NCBI GenBank assembly: GCA_015227615.1
Contig: JAALGZ010000003.1
Coordinates: 1,612,001 to 1,676,000 of the forward strand
Reading direction: 5' to 3'
Length of the DNA: 64,000 nucleotides
DNA from: Labyrinthula sp. Ha
Taxonomy: Eukaryota; Sar; Bigyra; Labyrinthulida; Labyrinthulaceae
Shown: one piece after another, positions 9,725 through 20,634 of the stretch
Position numbering within the stretch: the stretch's first letter is position 1
How the letters are laid out: every line of letters begins with the position of its first letter
Made by a program: the position numbers and the translations under genes
Notes under the pieces: model-generated
Database searches by the model: none
What the model saw: only the letters and a program-made list of their open reading frames with translations
What the model was told of the DNA's origin: nothing

Positions 9725-12700
9725 ATTCTGCTGTTTGTGGAAACTGGGAATTTTCTCAGAGAAAACCTATTTCCGCAAAAGGAGAGTTAATTGTAAATAT
9801 GTCTTTACTATCACATTTATACCAAAGGCACAACAGTTTCTATTTAACTATATGGATTACCTTCTAAAAAATCTCTACTGTCGACTAGGACCCTTGGATG
9901 ATAACTTTATGCTAGTCTCAGGGTCTTGGCCATATGGCCTGATTCTAAAAACATACTTTGAAAACAAAACTACTTTTAAAGAACATGTACTTCCATAATA
10001 GCAGCATAGTTGTTTATGAGGCTTGTTTAAGAAAACCAAAGGAGAAACTAGAAATGAGAAAATAATTTAAACAAAATGAATAGAAAAAACCAACAAAGCA
10101 AAAGAAGAAACAAAAATAAGAAAATGAATGATCCAATATTACTTGAAACATATCTTAGTATCTTTTCATCTGGTAACCATGCATCACAAAATTTCAATGA
10201 ATTGGAGAGATGAAACTAGATCATCCACAGATATATGGTAAATTTTTCTTATAATACTGATCGTCGCAAGTTGATAAGGGATATGAAACAACGGGAATAC
10301 AAAGGTCAAGTATTTAAGGAATGAGTTAGGAAAGTTTTCAAGAGAACGTCGTGCCAGATAAGGCTTCTTTGTTTTACAATTACTAATTGCAAAAGAAAAA
10401 CTATTAGAAAAAGAACAAATAACTTAGCTTAGGAAAGGATGTTTGATATAAATACATGAAGTTTATGTATTTAATGCTAGCTCTTCTAATAGATATTATC
10501 CTTGTTAACCTCTCTATTCTCAAATTCATGTATTTCATTGAAATGTCAAGTATTTCATAATCTTTGTTTATTTCCTTAAGACTTTGAGATATTTCTTGGA
10601 AATGTTACTTGGATTAAATCTTTTAAGCCCTTAAATTTTTATTGTTTTACCATGTTACTACTTATGATGTCGTCTGTAGATTTCCTAATCCCTCTGTTTT
10701 GAAGATGTATGTTTTTCATATCAAGCTGCATGGTTGTAAATTTTATGACCATGAAAGTATGTGTCAATAAAAACATGTTAGAAATAAAGGGGTTGTTGAA
10801 TAAAAAGGAAACTTTAAAATTGCGCGAGTTGTAAAAGGGGAAGTTTTAAGTATAAGCTTAAGATTACTATAATTCCAGTCTGTGATGTATCTTATTGGTT
10901 CCACAGTAATCAAAACTTAGTGTCTCAGTCATGACAGGGTATTGTTTCTGTAATTTTTAAAAGTATTGTAAGTAGGAAGCTTGATTGCAACCATGGGAGT
11001 AAGCGAACTTAAAAACTAGGACTTAAAGAATGGGCATCCCTAAAATTAAGTAAACTAAAATTAAGTAAACTGCTGAGTTAGATGGTTTTCAGCTACAACA
11101 CTCCATATGTTTTCAAAAAACAGATGTTCAAACTTAAGTACTAAAAATTCAGAAAAAACTGAGTATCTAAGATCTGTTAAGTAAATCAGAAATTTAAAAA
11201 TCCAAGCAACGTATTTAATCATAAAATGGTACCAGGCAGGGTGAAAATATCTTTTTTTGCCCTTGGGGTAAAGGATATTGTTTACAATTGATTCGTAAAA
11301 TGCTTCTAAAAAGTTTGAAGTTTGTCATAGATGGTAATAGGCCCTGCTTTCTTTGGATGTTTCAAATAGGGTATTAATCATGATTAAGTTTGCTTCCTCA
11401 TTCAACTTAAAAGGTAAAAGACAGTAATAATAGAATCTCTAATATTAGTGACTTCAATGTTAGTGCCTATCATATATTGTTGCACTGTTTTAAGTACTGA
11501 TCGACAATCTGTAGCTGAGCTTCTTTACACTCGCCTCAGCTTTTTCATACATGTATCTACAAAATTTCAATACCTATCCGACTGTAGTACACTGTCAATA
11601 ACATTTGTATAAGCCTATGTTTAACCGAATAATAGGTTTAACAAAAATGTAAAAACAAAAAAAATAAATTTTAACTCTAGAAAGATTTTGTTCATTCAGC
11701 AGTTAGAGATGATTTCGTACTTTTCATCGTACGGATGCCAATTATACGACTATAATTATACCAATCAGGCTGACGAGAAATAAAAACAACTCAATCTTCA
11801 TTTTCTAACTTTAGCTAAGGTTCAGAGAACCTTATACAGAAAATAACTTGTCTTAAAGACCCCAGTTAGATAATATTATTCTTGGCTTGCAAATCAATAT
11901 AAATTTCCATGTGGGAATTCCTTTCCCGCGCATTATACTACGTAGTCTCGTTTAGCAAAATATTTCGTTTTCTTTGGTATTTTTTTTTCGTTAATTTGAA
12001 GGAGTATAGAATCACATCATTGCTAGATCCTATATACGGTTTAAGAGAATGAGTTCGACATTTTTTTTCAATAATTCGCTTCACTATTGTTGGAGAGTGT
12101 TGTTCTTGTTGGGCTGGAGCTAAACCCAAAAATAGTAGCATGCGCCTTGCACCCTTTTAACTGCAATTAGAACTATTTGATGTGAATTAAATATGCTTAA
12201 TGATTGTTAATTGCTTAAATACCTCTACCTTAAGTTGACCCCCTACTTTGATCATTTCTTGATTGTGACAACAAGAATATGTTCATAACTGGCGAATTTC
12301 TCATTCCGCAGTATCTCTTAATCAATATTGACTCCAATGAAGGAAATAAAGGGTCTTATTTGGTTCAATATTACTTGTTACCAATTCTTACCATCATGTA
12401 TGGCAGTTGTCCTTTTGGTTACTTAATATATGAACTTGCGCACAGGATTGTTCAATCACCTCCAGTTCTTGCTCCTCTATTTTTTTCGCTTACATTAGTT
12501 ACAACAAAATCTTAAAATTACAAGAATTTTCCCGATTCGAGAAAGGTTACTATGCTCATTTGGATAGAGCTCTTCAGGGCTTTCGTTGTAGGTTTCACCT
12601 TCTTTTATTTTTAACTACCAACGGGAAGAAACTAGACATACTTATTAGACACAGGAAACATCGGGTGATGCCCTCAAACTACCTCTCTACCACTCTTTTC

Positions 12701-12894
12701 TTATACGATGCTTGCCATCATAGTATTACTTACCTCATAGATTGTCAACTAGGATAAGTAGTTTCTGTTCTGACTTTTCCAGCAGTTAATGTTTAGAATG
12801 GACATGTAGGGGTAAGCAATACTTACCCACTGCCCCATTACCAAGTCTATTTCTGGTGTTTTTAAATTATAATATATTTCATAAAACGTAGTAT
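9725..12894. other. 3.2-kb AT-rich region without recognised genes
   Basis: Only short chance reading frames are present, on both strands. A 14-16 bp unit (ctaaaattaagtaaa) is repeated in tandem near 11040-11072. No tRNA, rRNA or snRNA was recognised by eye. The right end is the insertion site of the LTR element. Confidence 0.4.
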
Positions 12895-13387
12895 GTTTTG
12901 ACCTACGGTCGAGTTTAGGTATCGGTTCGCAGTCGTTTATCTTGGATAAGAGTTGGGCGGAGGTGGCACCGTATTTTGTTCCGTATGCTCTCAACACGCT
13001 GTATTATAAGTCAGTGGTTGTAAAGGAAAAGGTTGCAGAAAATATCAAGCCTGGACAAAGTTATGACCAAGGGGCGCTGCAGAGGGTGCCCGGTCGCGCA
13101 GCTTGGACGAACAAGTATGAGGAGAAGAATGGGACCCAGACCTATTGACGGTTCGGAAATTAAATAATTAGTGGAGGATATGAATGGATGGTCAAGATAG
13201 TTTTTTGATAGTAGATATATGAATAAGCAGATCCGATTGAAGCAATAATTAATAGTAGTCAAGAAGAGTTAAGATATAAGTCAATCGAGAAGTTAGAAGC
13301 GCAACAATTATTTCGAACGAGCAGTAACAAGTGTTAACATACATAGAAGAGAACATATTTTACATCTATCCTAGAACAGGTTAAAAT
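12895..13387 (+). repeat. 5' LTR
   Basis: Matches 20142-20634 base for base as far as I can read. It contains in its first third the same stretch that forms the end of the coding region in the 3' LTR. Confidence 0.93.
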
Positions 13388-13429
13388 TGAATTCAATTTG
13401 TAAAAACAACTACAACTGAAAGAAAGATG

Positions 13430-14750
13430 TCAAAATCAACAACGAACCAGACTTCCGGAGGAGGTTCAATAGTAACCAGAAGTGTGTCCAGAAGAGGAGC
13501 AAGTGCTCCAAGAGAAGAACAAACTCGTGAAATATCCACCCTTGGTGAAGCTGTAGGATCCCTATTAGTCGAAGAAGCAAACACGGAAGACCCAGTGGGC
13601 GTTACACCCAGTAGCAACCCATTGAATAACGATCCGGATGAAAGGGGAAACAGTTCTGAGGGTAGTATTTCAGGTGAAGAAAATCCAGATATCGGTGGCT
13701 CAAGGGCCACAGTGGATGACCTTGAAGTGAAACTTTGTAGGCTACTCGGCGACCTTCAACAGCAAGGGGTTTTGATGCCAGGACCAAGGTTCAACGAATA
13801 TATTAATAATAAAAGAGAAAAACCAAATAAAAATCAAATAAACGAAAAAGAAAAACAAAAAGATATTGGGCAATTGTCATATAGAGATAAAAGAAAAGAA
13901 GAAAGTAAAATTGTAGACAGGCCAATCCTTGAAAGCCTAGAAGCACAAGATATTTCAAAGTTCCTAGTTCTCTTCAAGAACTATGAAGAAATGGTTATAA
14001 AGAGGATCGTTGGATTAGACGAGGCTGATATAACTAGAAGCCTAACCTACAAAACAATCCTCGAGTTGCAGATGTCGGAGGTGGATCCTACTAATCGATA
14101 CGAAGTTGTAAATTATTTAAATAGACTCAATCAACAGAATTGGAATGCAAAAAAACACACCTTGTTACAAAGAGCTAACCGAAAGTTGAAGTGGAAAAAT
14201 ATGGGGGATGTACATTCCTCAATGAGAAAGTACTTAGGGGAAGCAGATAATATGGTATTGGGTATGGATTTGGCAGACGACAAGTATTTGAATAAGGCTT
14301 TCAGCCTATTAGTGTTAAAGAAAACCCCGCTAACCTTCCGCGGCAAGGATCCCCAATACACTCAAAAGTTCAAGGGATGGAAGGATTATGTCAAAATGAA
14401 AAAGGAGTTACTAAATTTATCTATCCTACTGTCGTCCCATGACTATTTGGATCCACAGATGAAGATGGAACAAATGTTGGAAGAGACAACTCAGGATAGG
14501 AAAGTTGAAATAAAGAAGGAAACTAATTCTGCGCCAAGAAAGGTGGCCGTGGAAAACACTAGATATGGAAAGAGACATAAACTTCCAAGCTGGTGGTCAA
14601 AAGAGCAGAAGAAAAAATACGGCCTGGAGCGCGGATTATGTTTGTACTGTTTTACAGACAATCATAGGGCTGCAGATTGTCCGATGCTAGCTGAGAAAGG
14701 CAACGTTAAGAAAGTTAGGGCTCTCCCAGAAGCTACAGAATCAAGGGCCT
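13430..14750 (+). mobile_element. gag part of the LTR element
   Basis: Approximate limits. An S/T/E-rich N-terminal stretch is followed by a capsid-like helical region and a CCHC zinc knuckle (CLYCFTDNHRAADC, spacing C-x2-C-x4-H-x4-C) near 14640-14680. No protease motif is seen between this part and the reverse transcriptase, where the family usually has it. Confidence 0.85.
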
Positions 14751-14999
14751 TACAAACGAAGTTAGTAAGAGAACTGCTAGCAGAATATAGTGGCCCCGTC
14801 GAAGATGTGGCAAAATCATACGATATCGAAGTGGAAACTAATGGTGCTGGGAAAGCATGCATGGTGAAACCAGCCCAGCCAGCACAAGGTAACGAGACGA
14901 CAATGGTAGAAGAAGAAGTTACGGAAGCCGGGGAAGCTAATGATGAGGTGGGAGAATATGTTGGTAATAATGAGCCAGGGTTCTTCGACAATATAATGT

Positions 15000-17800
15000 T
15001 AAGTGAAAGTGATAAAGAAGATAATTTCAAAGAAGTTCGGAGACAGATTGTAAAGAAGTTGGATCAAATAAGAAAGAAACATAAACTCTCGCCTGACCAG
15101 CTGCAACAGCTAACAAAACTATTCAACGGGTTTCAGGATGTGTTTGCGGTAACGCAAACGGGCTGCTCAATGAGCCACTTAAGCCCAATGGAGGTGTACA
15201 TCAAACCAGGAGCCCAGCCATTCAATAGCAAGTCGCATCCGGTTACGGGAGACAAGAAGACATTTCTAGAGAAGAAAATACAAGACTTGGAATCCATAGG
15301 GGCACTAGAACGGGATCCTAATCCCTATTTTAGTAGCCCCGCGTTTATTGTACCTAAGCCACAGAAAAACAAGTTTCGGATGGTCATAGACCTCACAAGG
15401 CTAAACCGTAATACCGAGGCAAGCGCTGGCTCTCTTCCTCATTGGGAAACGCAGTTCAGCTGGTTACCCACCGGTTGTAAGTTCTTTGGACTATATGATG
15501 CACTTTCGGGCTTCGATATGCTAAAAATAACGCCCGAAAGTGAAAAATATTTTGGAATCTCAACTATGTTAGGTGTCTATCGCCTGAAGTGCGCCCCAAT
15601 GGGGTATCATAGCACTCCGTTCATCTATAGCGAGAGGATTATTAGCGAAGTTCTCAATGCGGAGCGGCCACATTTATTTGGAGCTGACCGTGCAGGTGTG
15701 TTACAGTGGCTGGATGACAGTTTGATATATTCTACTAGATGGGAAGGATTTATAGAAGCAACTACTCGGTACCTAACCAGATGTAGAAATAGAAACCTAA
15801 GATTGAATTTGATGAAGTGTGATCTTCTGACGACTTCTCCTACTTGGTGTGGCAGAGTAATTGCCAGTTCTGGATGGACATATAGCGAGAAGCACTACAA
15901 TAAGATCCGCCAAATACCCCGCCCCCTAACCATCGGACATTTGGAGACTATCTTATACTTGAGCAATTGGTTATCTAATACCATACCACGCTATGCTGAA
16001 GTTCGGGAAGAATTGTGGACAATACTCCAAGTGCTCACTAACATGTTAACCACGGAATCCCAGAGAAAGAATAAAAAGAGAAGGAAGGAGGTACGTTTGG
16101 AGGGTAGCTGGTCACAGCGGGACCAAAATTTACTTCAGGAGCTAAAGCAGCTGATAGAAGATAGTTGCAAGAAGCAGCTGTCGAACTACGATCCCAAAAC
16201 AACGATAGGTTTATTCAGCGATGCGAGCGACAGACACTGGAGCTCGATCCTGGTCTGTAGACTAGTAGAGTCGGAACCATGGAAACCTATTTTCTTTTTG
16301 TCAGGGACCTTTAAAAACTCAAGTATACGATGGAGCGTAACGTCGAAGGAGCTGTATCCAATACTGAAGACCCTGACCCGGTTCCGGTATTTTTTGTTGG
16401 GTCACCCGACAGCTATTAAGGTCTACACAGACCATAATAACCTCGTGGGATTATTTGACATCCTTAGCCCCGGGAAACACTCAAGCATCGGAAGGCTACA
16501 ACGCTGGAAATTGCTGATCCAGGAGTTCAACGTCCAGTTCGAACACATACCTGGTGAACGGAACGTTGTAGCTGACTTCTTATCACGCTGGGGATATAAC
16601 GATGATACAAAGCGCGAGGAAACGCCATTCGAAGAAGATACAGTACCAATAAAATTAGATGGTGTTCTAATTAAACTGCCAAAAGAGGATTTATTAAATA
16701 TTATGAAAAGAAGAGGTACGGCCGCCAAGGTTCTGCAGCCGTCAACATTATTGAAGGAGCCAAAATATAAAGACTTTGTGCAGTCAAGGATAAGTTTTTT
16801 ATTTCCCGATAGGATTTCCTTAAATAAGAAGCAGAAACTCATAAAAACTGAAGATTTACTTAAGCTCCAGAAGATGAATATGAATCAAGAGTGGGAATAT
16901 TCTCCTGAACATGGATGTTACCTTAAAAATGGGAGGAAGGTGGTGCCGCAGGGCTGGTTAGTGAGGCTTTTAAGTCAACTCCATGTCTGCGGAAACCACT
17001 CTTCTTTAGAGACTTTAAAGAAGGAAGCCAATATGTTTGAATTTGAAGGAGTGTCGACAAAAGAACTGGGTGAGGCTATTAGGTTAGTTCACCACTTCTG
17101 TCTTCATTGCGATAACTCATCGCCGTTACAAAGGAGAAAATATTCATCCATCATACATGCAGAGGTCCCCAATAAAGTCTTACACTCTGACTACCTTTAT
17201 GTGATCAATGGATATATTTTAGTGATAACAGATGATCTTAGCAGAAAGGTTCTGCTTCATTATTCAAAGAAGGCTGACGCAGCAGGAGTGGTAAAGGCAA
17301 TTATTAGATGGAAATCTTGTTATGGCCTTCTCGAAGAATTCATTTTGTACAGCGACCGGGGGGCGCACTTTGCTAACAAGTTGGTGGATCAGGTGATAGA
17401 GGAGCTGAGAGGTAAGCACCGGTTAAGCATCGCCTATGCCCCCTGGACCAACTCGGGGGCAGAACGGACTAACCGGGTTATCTTGTCATCATTAAGAGTG
17501 CTATGTAGCGAGTTGTTATTCGACATGGAAAGATGGGGAGAGCTACTTCCCCTTGTAGAATGCTTTATGAATAATAAGATTCGAGAAAAGATAAATCTAA
17601 CCCCGAACGAGATCTTTTGGGGTAGAAGAAATAAACTGAGTTTATTACCAGAGTCCGGGGGTCCGCCCTACAGAGACACACGGGATCGGGTCATCATAGT
17701 TAAGGGAAAGGAATGGAATGCCGAACAAGCCTCATCAACAGTCAAAAATTTTATGAATCGGATTGCAGGAGAGTTGGAAGTTGATCATACCCGAATATTT
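15000..17800 (+). mobile_element. pol part: reverse transcriptase, RNase H, integrase
   Basis: Approximate limits. Reverse transcriptase motifs include FRMVIDLTRLN, YDALSGFDML, CAPMGYHSTP and QWLDDSLIYS (about 15380-15735). RNase H is indicated by GLFSDASD and VYTDHNNLVG (about 16200-16450). Integrase shows an HHCC zinc-binding region (about 16980-17120) and a DDE core with HSDYLYV, LYSDRGAHF and SGAERTNR (about 17180-17490). The order RT, RNase H, integrase is that of Ty3/gypsy elements. Confidence 0.92.
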
Positions 17801-17999
17801 AAGAGACTATAGCAGGCTCGTAGCAAGGCCAGAGATGTTCTCAATAACAGGTTTAGCACGGAGAATGTTCAGTATGAAGTAGGAGACTGGGTATTAATCG
17901 CCACCAAAGGTACAAAGGCTCATAGGGAGAAGCTGCGCCTGAGATGGGCTGGTCCCTACAGGATATCCACAATAGAAGGAGAACATCTTTATGAAGTTG

Positions 18000-20400
18000 A
18001 AGATATGGCAGGAAAGAAGAAGCTGGTCCATGCCCAAAGATTAAAGTATTATTGTGGCAGCTGGATGGAGGTAGATGAATTAGTGAAGTCGGCGTGGTTA
18101 TACAATGAAGGAAAATTTGAAGTTGAAGAGTTTATTGGAGTCAAGTCTACTGAGGATGGTTATCTTCTCCTAACTCGCTGGAAGGGTTTTGAGTCGTTTG
18201 TCCCGACGTGGGAGAGACTTGCAGATATGTTGAGGGAAGTTCCGGAGCAGGTCAAGTTGTTCTTAAAATCTTCCTATGGGGGCAGAAGAGCCAAGGAAGA
18301 GATATCCCGGATTATTCATGGAACAGCAAAGGCAGTTATGAAAGCAGGAATGTATCAGTTTGTGGTCTTAAGGTTCCCGATAGGAATGGCGGCGCTTTCA
18401 GAAAGCGTAAGGCCTGGATTATCAAGATCTAAAGGTTGGACAGATAAAGAGAGGCATGTGCTGGACTGCTTAATTCAAGCTAAAGGCTTTGGAGATTGGA
18501 AAGGGATGCTGAAAACGGGTGCGTTGCCTGGAAAGACAAAAAGTCAGATAATTACTGAAGTTCAGAGACTGATAAAGTCACAAAGAATAGCCCACTTCGC
18601 AGGGTTAAGAATGACAACTTCTGCTATAAGAGCATTTAATGATCTGCAACCAGGAAATAGAAGAAATGGTGTTCTAGTGGGGTCGTTCAGGAAGCTACCG
18701 CATGACGAGGTGGAGCGAAAGAAGCGTGAGATATACGCGCAGCTGGAGGAGCAGCAGAAGCCGCTGGAACTCAAAGATATCCCTAAGCTTAGACCAGCAG
18801 AAGTCTCCAACCTGGCCCTAACCACTGGAGACGTGGAGATGTATTTAGAATTTTTGTCCACGGGTTTCTCGTGTGTGGTGAGGCAGGATCACATAAAAAA
18901 GGATCAATTCAACACTCGTGGATGGTGCAAAGTGAACGATAAATGGTTGGAAGTGGATACCCTGTTGGACAGTGGATCGACATTTACCTGTGGAGCACGG
19001 GACCGCTATGGGGACCAAGTGGAAATCAAGTCGGGGGATGCGGTGCATAATAAGTTAAGAAGTGTTGAGTTGGCGAACCAAGAAATAAGGAGCACAATTG
19101 GATATATAACCGTGGACCTAAAAATTGAAGTCAGCTCGAGATACAAGAAAAAGACAATAATAATACCAGATACTCATGTTTATCTTTTTGAAGGAAGCTT
19201 CGCAGATCTTTTGATAGGCAAAGATGTGCTCAGAAGGTTGGGAGCAACGCCTGAACAAAGGATCTTGGGATGTGATGGTATAGACGGTAGAGTATGTCAG
19301 GGCCGGGCAGTAGATTATATATCCGAATGGGAAGAACTGTTGAAGACTGAACGGGAAAGGGAGGTCTACAGGAAGAAGTTGGTTCTGGAAATGAAGGAGC
19401 TATGCGAGAATGTTCCACACTACATTTGGTTTGAGAAATCTAAGATACGCAAAAATGGTTGGATCTTTCAACAAAATGGAGAGCATCACTTCCTTGGAAA
19501 AAGAGAAAACGATAGAGTTCCTCTGGAGTTTGAAGTCTGGATACAACCGATGAACAGTCGAATCTACAACCTGGACGTTTTTGAGTTTGTCAGTCGAAAG
19601 GAAGTTTATGATGTGGTGGTCATTGACTACCCTTGGAGAGGCCCGGCCGCGAATGCGCCAACCAGAGGTATGACCTTATCATATGAGACGCTTCCTGATA
19701 GCGATTTATTTAAAATCCCGATCGCTAAACTAGTGCCGAATGGGCATGTTTGCATATGGACACTTCCTAGCAAGCTTAAGTTGACAACAGGATGGTTAAT
19801 TAAATATGACTTTGAGATTGAAGAAGTCTTGGCATGGATCAAAAAGACGCGCCTAGGAAAAAATTTTACCACACAAGGAGGGCTGCTACTTCACAATAAA
19901 GAGCTAATGATTATAGCAAAAAGGGGCAAGCCAAAAAGGGTTAGGAGGCATAAGCATTCAGATGTGCTTTATGCTCCCTACAGATACCCGTCTAGGAAGC
20001 CCACCGAAGTCTACGCATTGATCGAAAATCTTTTTCCAGAGAGCAGGAAGTTGGAGTTATTTGGCAGGAGATGGAACTGCCGTTCGAAGTGGACGACCGT
20101 GGGAAAGGAAGTGCTGTCGACTGGAACTTTAGAAGGAGGCAGTTTTGACCTACGGTCGAGTTTAGGTATCGGTTCGCAGTCGTTTATCTTGGATAAGAGT
20201 TGGGCGGAGGTGGCACCGTATTTTGTTCCGTATGCTCTCAACACGCTGTATTATAAGTCAGTGGTTGTAAAGGAAAAGGTTGCAGAAAATATCAAGCCTG
20301 GACAAAGTTATGACCAAGGGGCGCTGCAGAGGGTGCCCGGTCGCGCAGCTTGGACGAACAAGTATGAGGAGAAGAATGGGACCCAGACCTATTGACGGTT
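18000..20400 (+). mobile_element. 3' module: chromodomain, SANT-like, retropepsin-like, MT-A70 methyltransferase
   Basis: Approximate limits. A chromodomain (LTRWKGFESFVPTWERLADM, about 18115-18235) is expected to target insertion to marked chromatin, as in chromoviruses. A SANT/Myb-like region (GWTDKERHVLDCLIQAKGFG, about 18420-18580) follows. A retropepsin-like region has LLDSGST and LIGKDVLRRLG (about 18955-19265). The last domain, about 19600-20110, is an MT-A70-type adenine methyltransferase: VVIDYPW as the catalytic DPPW-type motif, LLHNKELMI, SRKPTEVYALIE and RKLELFGRRWN in METTL3/METTL4-like order. The frame runs on for about 84 codons into the 3' LTR. The family acts on N6 of adenine in RNA or DNA; which one here is unknown. 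Confidence 0.85.
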
Positions 20401-20634
20401 CGGAAATTAAATAATTAGTGGAGGATATGAATGGATGGTCAAGATAGTTTTTTGATAGTAGATATATGAATAAGCAGATCCGATTGAAGCAATAATTAAT
20501 AGTAGTCAAGAAGAGTTAAGATATAAGTCAATCGAGAAGTTAGAAGCGCAACAATTATTTCGAACGAGCAGTAACAAGTGTTAACATACATAGAAGAGAA
20601 CATATTTTACATCTATCCTAGAACAGGTTAAAAT
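20142..20634 (+). repeat. 3' LTR
   Basis: Direct repeat of 12895-13387, with no difference seen by eye. Its first part codes for the C-terminal tail of the methyltransferase-bearing protein. The host sequence resumes with tatgctttgaag or close to it. Confidence 0.93.

Larger units (their letters stand above)
12895..20634 (+). mobile_element. Ty3/gypsy-type LTR retroelement with chromodomain and MT-A70 methyltransferase
   Basis: About 7.7 kb bounded by direct LTRs of about 493 bp that look identical by eye, so the insertion is very young. Order of parts: LTR, gag with a zinc knuckle, reverse transcriptase, RNase H, integrase, chromodomain, SANT/Myb-like region, retropepsin-like region, MT-A70 methyltransferase, LTR. 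The element looks whole or nearly so, with at most about one interruption of its coding region. A purine-rich tract (agaaggaggcag) abuts the 3' LTR, as expected for plus-strand priming. A possible 3-bp target duplication TAT flanks it (12892-12894 and 20634-20636). RT motifs such as TWCGRVIASSGW recall elements of oomycetes. The protease downstream of integrase and the captured methyltransferase are unusual. Confidence 0.93.
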
